Shown: piece after piece, positions 29,479-32,990 of the stretch | How positions within the stretch are numbered: the first letter of the stretch is position 1 | How the letters are laid out: each line of letters opens with the position of its first letter | NCBI GenBank assembly: GCA_016214995.1 | Contig: JACRML010000008.1 | Location: forward strand, 1-32,990 | Source of the DNA: Deltaproteobacteria bacterium | GTDB taxonomy: Bacteria; Desulfobacterota; GWC2-55-46; UBA9637 | Direction: 5' to 3' | Length of the DNA stretch: 32,990 nucleotides | Notes under the pieces: generated by a model | The model's database searches: none | Told to the model about the DNA's origin: nothing | Seen by the model: the letters and a program-made list of their open reading frames with translations, nothing else | Program-made: the position numbers and the translations under genes

Positions 29479-30765
29479 CTAGCCTCTTTGATTAGATGAG
29501 GTGGGTTCTGGCGCAGCCACTTTTTTAGGCCGTACAGGAACTACCAGTTCAGTGCCTATTTTCACATTTTTTGCATTTTTTAGTTTATTTAGATACAGAA
29601 TTGGTTCAATTGGGGTGCTATATTTTTTTGCTATAAGCAAAAGCGTCTCACCCTTTTTTACTTTGTGTACTAAAAAAGTGAGACGCTGTTGGGGCGGAAT
29701 CATGACAAAATTTGTCTGAAATACCGTTATTTTTTCCTTTGGCAGTTTTATCTCATATTGCGAATCAGTCGGGGGGGTGAACCATCTTAAAAGCTGAGGG
29801 TTGAGTTCTTTTATATCATCAATAAGGCATTCACATGCCTTTGCAATAATCGCCAAATCTGTTGCCCCAGGGATGCTTACCTTCTCATAATCTAGCTGCG
29901 AGTGATATTCTATATCCGTAAAGCCATATTTTGCCGGTTCTTTGGCAATGAGCAGAGCGGCTATATATTTTGGTATATAATCCCTTGTTTCTCTCTTTAA
30001 TGTTTTTTTATATTTGGCCACAACCCAGAAATCGTCGGTTTTGTGCTTTTTTACAGCCCTCATAATGCGGCCTTCTCCTGCATTATAGCTTGCTGCCGCA
30101 AGATGCCAGGAGTTAAATAGGCCGTATAGGTCTTTTAGATACCTGGCAGCAGCCATTGTGGCCTTTTCAGGGTCCCGCCGTTCATCTACCCACGAGTCTA
30201 CCTTAAGGCCATATTTCTTTCCTGTCCATTTCATGAACTGCCACATTCCAACAGCCCTTGCCCTTGATTTGGCATTTGGGTTAAAGCCGCTTTCTATAAG
30301 GGCGATGTAGGCCAGGTCTTCAGGAAGGCCGTTTTGTCTGAATATATCCTTGAGCATAGGGAGGTATCTTTCAGACCTTGCAAGCCACTTTTCAAAATAT
30401 TTTCTCCCCTTTGTTTGAAAATACTTTATGAAGAACTCCACTTTGTCGTTTACAACAACAGGCACATCATAGGTTATCTCTTCTTCGGCATCCGCAATAT
30501 CTGCTGTTAAATCATTAAGGTTCTGAATGGCATGGTCTTCTTCGGAAACAGCATCTCGCCCGTCGATTTCCTTTTCTGAGAGAGTTTTGGGGATTGCAAC
30601 AAGATCGGTTTCGTTGGAAGATGCAGCACCATCAACTTCCACGGCAAAGACAGAAACTGCGAAGAAGATAAAAAGAGGAATGAGCAATAATAATAGAGGA
30701 AGGAAATGGGCGATTTTTGTTTTCTGTTTTCTGTTTTCTGTTTTTTGCACGTCAGAGCTCACCAC
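29479..30765 (-). CDS. mltD: membrane-bound lytic murein transglycosylase D-like, with LysM
   Basis: A 428-aa peptidoglycan-cleaving enzyme. A hydrophobic signal (AHFLPLLLLLIPLFIFFAVSVFAVEV) is followed by an acidic stretch and the SLT domain: ALIESGFNPNAKSRARAVGMWQFMKWTGKKYGL carries the catalytic Glu, and AAASYNAGEGRIMRA is also conserved. DLAIIAKACECLIDDIKELNPQLLRWFTPP is the MltD linker, and one clear LysM (HKVKKGETLLLIAKKYSTPIEPILYLNKLKNAKNVKIGTELVVPV) ends the protein. The start is a GTG at 30765 overlapping the radical SAM gene by 7 bp. Residues 9-18 (TENRKQKTKI) come from a heptad array. Other starts cannot be excluded. Confidence 0.9.
   Translation of the reverse strand: MVSSDVQKTENRKQKTKIAHFLPLLLLLIPLFIFFAVSVFAVEVDGAASSNETDLVAIPKTLSEKEIDGRDAVSEEDHAIQNLNDLTADIADAEEEITYDVPVVVNDKVEFFIKYFQTKGRKYFEKWLARSERYLPMLKDIFRQNGLPEDLAYIALIESGFNPNAKSRARAVGMWQFMKWTGKKYGLKVDSWVDERRDPEKATMAAARYLKDLYGLFNSWHLAAASYNAGEGRIMRAVKKHKTDDFWVVAKYKKTLKRETRDYIPKYIAALLIAKEPAKYGFTDIEYHSQLDYEKVSIPGATDLAIIAKACECLIDDIKELNPQLLRWFTPPTDSQYEIKLPKEKITVFQTNFVMIPPQQRLTFLVHKVKKGETLLLIAKKYSTPIEPILYLNKLKNAKNVKIGTELVVPVRPKKVAAPEPTSSNQRG
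30714..30741 (-). repeat. heptad repeat array at the 5' end of the mltD-like gene
   Basis: Four 7-bp units: TTTTTGT, then TTTCTGT three times (plus strand). They encode a basic Lys/Gln/Asn-rich stretch just ahead of the signal-peptide core. Confidence 0.85.
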
Positions 30766-32270
30766 TTAATATTTGTCTTTGTAGCATGTAGGTTGGACAA
30801 TACGCCGCTTATTTCCAACTGCCTGAACTTTTCCTTTATATCCTCTGCCGTGTTTTTAGCGGCAAGCTCTATCTGTTTACCCTTTTCCGTGATTGCCTTT
30901 GTGTATTCAAGGAAGTATTGGTTTTTCTTTGCCCATTTTTTTGTAAGATTTCTGCCGTAGAGTTTAATTGATACATTAAACATGTGCAGTTTGACAGCCC
31001 TTTTTATTATCTGGCCTATGGAATAAAATCTGGTTGTTGCCTTAAGGGTTTCAGCCTGAAGCTCATGGTATGTCAGTTTTTTAGGCTCAAACACAACATG
31101 GTGCGCATCATAAAGGCTCCAGTCCTTTGATATAAACCTGTTCTGTTTTTCCATTTCACGGAAGAAGCTGGTGCCCGGCAAAGGCGTCAATATCATAAAC
31201 TGGACAGACTCAAGATCAGTCTTCTTTGCGAAGGTAACTGTTTGATGGATTGTCTCAACAGTGTCATTATCCGAGCCAAAGACAAACATCCCGTGAATGC
31301 GGATACCATACTCGTGGAGCGTTTTAATGCACCTTTCAATGTCCTCAACAGACTGCTTTTTATTATATGCCTTTAATGTCTCCGGGTTTACGGATTCTAA
31401 ACCTATGTAAACAGTGTGACAGTTTGACCTTTTCATAAGGTCAAGAAGCTCAGGGTCTTTTGCGACATCAACCCTGACCTGGGCAGTCCATTTGGGGGTC
31501 AGGTTTTTTTCTATCATAAGCCTTAAAAGCTCTTTTGTCCGCTTTTTATCAGCTGTAAAATTGTCATCATAAAAGAATACCCCCCATCCGCCGCCATTAT
31601 CTTTATGCAGCTGAAGTTCTTCTATTACCTTTTCTTTGCTCCTGAACCTGTATTTCTGGCCGAACATGCCTGTTACAGAGCAAAAACTGCAATCAAAAGG
31701 GCATCCCCTGGATGTCATTATAGGGGTAATCTCCAGGTGTTTGCGCGCCTCTTTTTCAAGGCCTTTGACTATGGAGAAATCCGGACACGGAAGTATGTCC
31801 AAATCCTTGCAGTAGGAAGCGGTCTTATTGTGGATGGTTTGGCCGTCTTTTTTATAGGAAAGGCCCGGTATAGCCTCAAACCCCGTGCCTGTCTCAATGG
31901 CCTTTATAAAATCAACTATGCTTTCGTCTGCCTCTCCACGCAGTACATAATCGCATGATTCCAATGCCTCATCGGGCAGATAGGTAACATGTGGGCCGCC
32001 CATAAATACAGGTATGCCTGCCTTTCGCACAATCCTCGCAATTTCGTATGCCCTTGTAGCGGTTGAGGTAATGGTTGATATGCCTACAGCATCTGCTGTG
32101 AGCACATCTTCCAGTTCCAATTCCCCCACTGACTCCACATAACTTTTAACAATGTATCCATTTTGTTTAAGTATTGTTCCCAAAAGCACGGTGCCAAGCC
32201 TTGGCAAAGGCATTCTGCTGAATATATGAAAGTCAGGCGGTTTTGGTTCTATGAATATTATCTTTTTCAA
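30759..32270 (-). CDS. B12-binding domain radical SAM protein
   Basis: A 503-aa protein with an N-terminal cobalamin-binding Rossmann domain (residues 1-140: PRLGTVLLGTILKQNGYIV, VGISTITSTATRAYEIA, VFMGGPHVTYLPDEAL). The radical SAM core (170-400) has the cluster motif TSRGCPFDCSFCSV (CxxxCxxC), FYDDNFTADKKR and YIGLESVNPETL. A helical C-terminal region follows. The class includes methyltransferases, ring-forming enzymes and hopanoid- or lipid-modifying enzymes; the substrate cannot be told. The start is TTG at 32270 with GGAGGATTCCA upstream. The last codons overlap the mltD-like gene, which suggests one operon. Confidence 0.9.
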   Translation of the reverse strand: MKKIIFIEPKPPDFHIFSRMPLPRLGTVLLGTILKQNGYIVKSYVESVGELELEDVLTADAVGISTITSTATRAYEIARIVRKAGIPVFMGGPHVTYLPDEALESCDYVLRGEADESIVDFIKAIETGTGFEAIPGLSYKKDGQTIHNKTASYCKDLDILPCPDFSIVKGLEKEARKHLEITPIMTSRGCPFDCSFCSVTGMFGQKYRFRSKEKVIEELQLHKDNGGGWGVFFYDDNFTADKKRTKELLRLMIEKNLTPKWTAQVRVDVAKDPELLDLMKRSNCHTVYIGLESVNPETLKAYNKKQSVEDIERCIKTLHEYGIRIHGMFVFGSDNDTVETIHQTVTFAKKTDLESVQFMILTPLPGTSFFREMEKQNRFISKDWSLYDAHHVVFEPKKLTYHELQAETLKATTRFYSIGQIIKRAVKLHMFNVSIKLYGRNLTKKWAKKNQYFLEYTKAITEKGKQIELAAKNTAEDIKEKFRQLEISGVLSNLHATKTNIKW

Positions 32271-32592
32271 TGGAATCCTCCTTCAAGATGGGCAATACTC
32301 TTTATTAAGATAGGTGAATTCTAGGTATCCTACTTCATTTAGGCCTATTGTGTCAAGATTAAAAGATGGTCTGTAATGTCAGATTGTTTTTCCTTAAAGG
32401 TTGTGTTATAAACATACAATCTGTGTTAGAGATGATATTGGGACGCAGAACCAGAAAGCCCTGTCTGTGAAGGTGTGGATAAATGGTTTAAACTTATTGA
32501 AAAAAGCAATTAATAAATCCAAGATGACTCCGCACACCAAAATTTTAGTATGCTGGATAAAGATGTAATGGTTTATTTTTGGGGGCAATCTA
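32271..32592. other. intergenic region without a clear gene
   Basis: 322 bp between the radical SAM gene (minus) and the zinc-ribbon gene (plus), presumably with divergent promoters. It holds one exact DnaA-box 9-mer, TGTGGATAA, at 32474-32482, which is isolated and may be chance. I see no RNA gene, no repeat array and no credible ORF. Confidence 0.5.
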
Positions 32593-32766
32593 ATGGTTTT
32601 AAAAGATGCCGCACAATATTTAACCTGTCCAATGTGCGATACAGATGTTCCAATTTCAGGGGATGAAAGGGTGGTGGAGGAGATATTTTGCCCATATTGT
32701 CAGACTCCCCTGAAAACAAGAAAGAAAAAAGGTACCGAAGAATTGTATCTGGAGGAAGATTTTTAG
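32593..32766 (+). CDS. 57-aa zinc-ribbon protein
   Basis: A small protein with two CxxC pairs, CPMC (residues 12-15) and CPYC (33-36), separated by 17 residues that include an acidic GDERVVEEI stretch. This is a classical zinc ribbon of about 35 residues, followed by a basic TRKKKG segment and an acidic tail. Such proteins may act in transcription, translation or as metal chaperones; no specific family is recognised. The ATG at 32593 has a GGGGGC purine stretch upstream as a weak ribosome-binding site. A REP-like hairpin follows the stop. Confidence 0.75.
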   Translation: MVLKDAAQYLTCPMCDTDVPISGDERVVEEIFCPYCQTPLKTRKKKGTEELYLEEDF

Positions 32767-32767
32767 G

Positions 32768-32791
32768 AGGGGCTAACGGCCGTTCGCCCCT
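32768..32791. repeat. REP-like palindrome between the zinc-ribbon gene and rtcB
   Basis: AGGGGC and GCCCCT enclose the palindrome AACGGCCGTT, so the stem is nearly continuous except for one T/C mismatch. It lies between two convergent genes and may act as a bidirectional terminator. Similar AGGGGCGAACGGCC-type elements are widespread bacterial repeats in my recollection. Confidence 0.65.
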
Positions 32792-32796
32792 ACAGT

Positions 32797-32990
32797 TCAC
32801 CCCTTTACGCATATTAACGGTCTTACCCTCGCCACTTTTTTATTAACTCCAGCCCCATGCACAATGTCAACAACCTTATCAACTTCCTTATAAGCGCCGG
32901 GGGCCTCTTCTGCAACGCCGGATTTACTCCTTGATTTTATCAATATGCCCTTATGAGCCAGCTCATGGATAAGCTCCTCTCCGCGCCACT
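32797..32990 (-). CDS. rtcB: RNA-splicing ligase RtcB, C-terminal end (partial)
   Basis: The last 64 codons only; the gene continues past the right edge. The peptide EELIHELAHKGILIKSRSKSGVAEEAPGAYKEVDKVV matches the C-terminal signature of RtcB, including the EEAPGAYKxVDxVV segment, and the end (VARVRPLICVKG) is the usual family terminus. RtcB joins RNA 2',3'-cyclic phosphate and 5'-hydroxyl ends in RNA repair. The catalytic histidine and manganese ligands lie mainly outside this window. Confidence 0.92.
   Translation of the reverse strand, partial: WRGEELIHELAHKGILIKSRSKSGVAEEAPGAYKEVDKVVDIVHGAGVNKKVARVRPLICVKG

Noticed and set aside
32474-32482. Exact DnaA-box 9-mer TGTGGATAA far from dnaA
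   Set aside because: A single 9-mer match is not unexpected by chance in 33 kb and there is no cluster around it.
1-32990. CRISPR array, tRNA, rRNA or riboswitch
   Set aside because: No regularly spaced identical repeats, no cloverleaf-like segment and no recognised riboswitch core were found by eye; the heptad arrays have no spacers.

Overview
The window looks like a chromosomal segment of an uncultured, didermal (Gram-negative type), moderately AT-rich bacterium. Lipoproteins, a periplasmic carbonic anhydrase, an MltD-like lytic transglycosylase and tandem DUF507 genes fit Desulfobacterota, Nitrospirota or an allied candidate phylum. This placement is inferred from gene content; no rRNA or other phylogenetic marker was tested. 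The likely replication origin lies around dnaA (about 16.7-18.5 kb).

Layout. 1-3204: the end of an unknown secreted-protein gene, a small membrane protein, two DUF507 genes, a DUF445 protein, thiD and a DUF2062 protein. 3263-3807: a single-ORF stretch with all the marks of an integron gene cassette. 3916-6036: a branched-chain amino-acid ABC binding lipoprotein and one permease (livK, livH), without the rest of the transporter. 6039-9555: an accessory patch made of a MITE-like inverted-repeat element, a HEPN/MNT pair, a beta-class DNA methyltransferase and a co-transcribed 450-aa protein with helix-hairpin-helix glycosylase-like motifs. 9597-12845: an endonuclease Q homologue with a C-terminal clamp-binding motif, a lipoprotein, carbonic anhydrase and superoxide dismutase. 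13000-19800 (mostly minus strand): hisF, ssb, a damaged NIT-domain sensor, dnaN, dnaA and glutamate dehydrogenase. 19918-24420: prmA, hisA-hisH-hisB and proA. 24501-26979: two plus-strand cassette-like units, the second a ThaI-like restriction-modification system, lying between the convergent proA and mtnA genes. 26985-32270 (minus): mtnA, moeA, an MltD/LysM lytic transglycosylase and a B12-binding radical SAM protein. The end holds a 57-aa zinc-ribbon gene and the 3' end of rtcB.

Two systems stand out. First, gene cassettes without an integrase in view. At 3263-3807 and 25201-26979 a G^TT boundary at the left end is the reverse complement of the R'' box of an attC-like hairpin at the right end. 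That is the match expected if each unit once closed into a circle. The two attC-like sites share a nearly identical left arm, including an extrahelical A. The larger unit carries a whole type II restriction-modification system and ends 5 bp from the mtnA stop codon.

Second, a family of degenerate 7-bp tandem repeats (STRR-like arrays) occurs at about thirteen places. Seven are intergenic, often as facing inverted arms. Six lie in frame inside genes (thiD, livK, the endoQ homologue, hisH, moeA, the mltD-like gene). Unit sequences differ from locus to locus, but the 7-bp period is kept. The arrays seem to have been inserted into genes and tolerated as short surface loops or signal-peptide segments.
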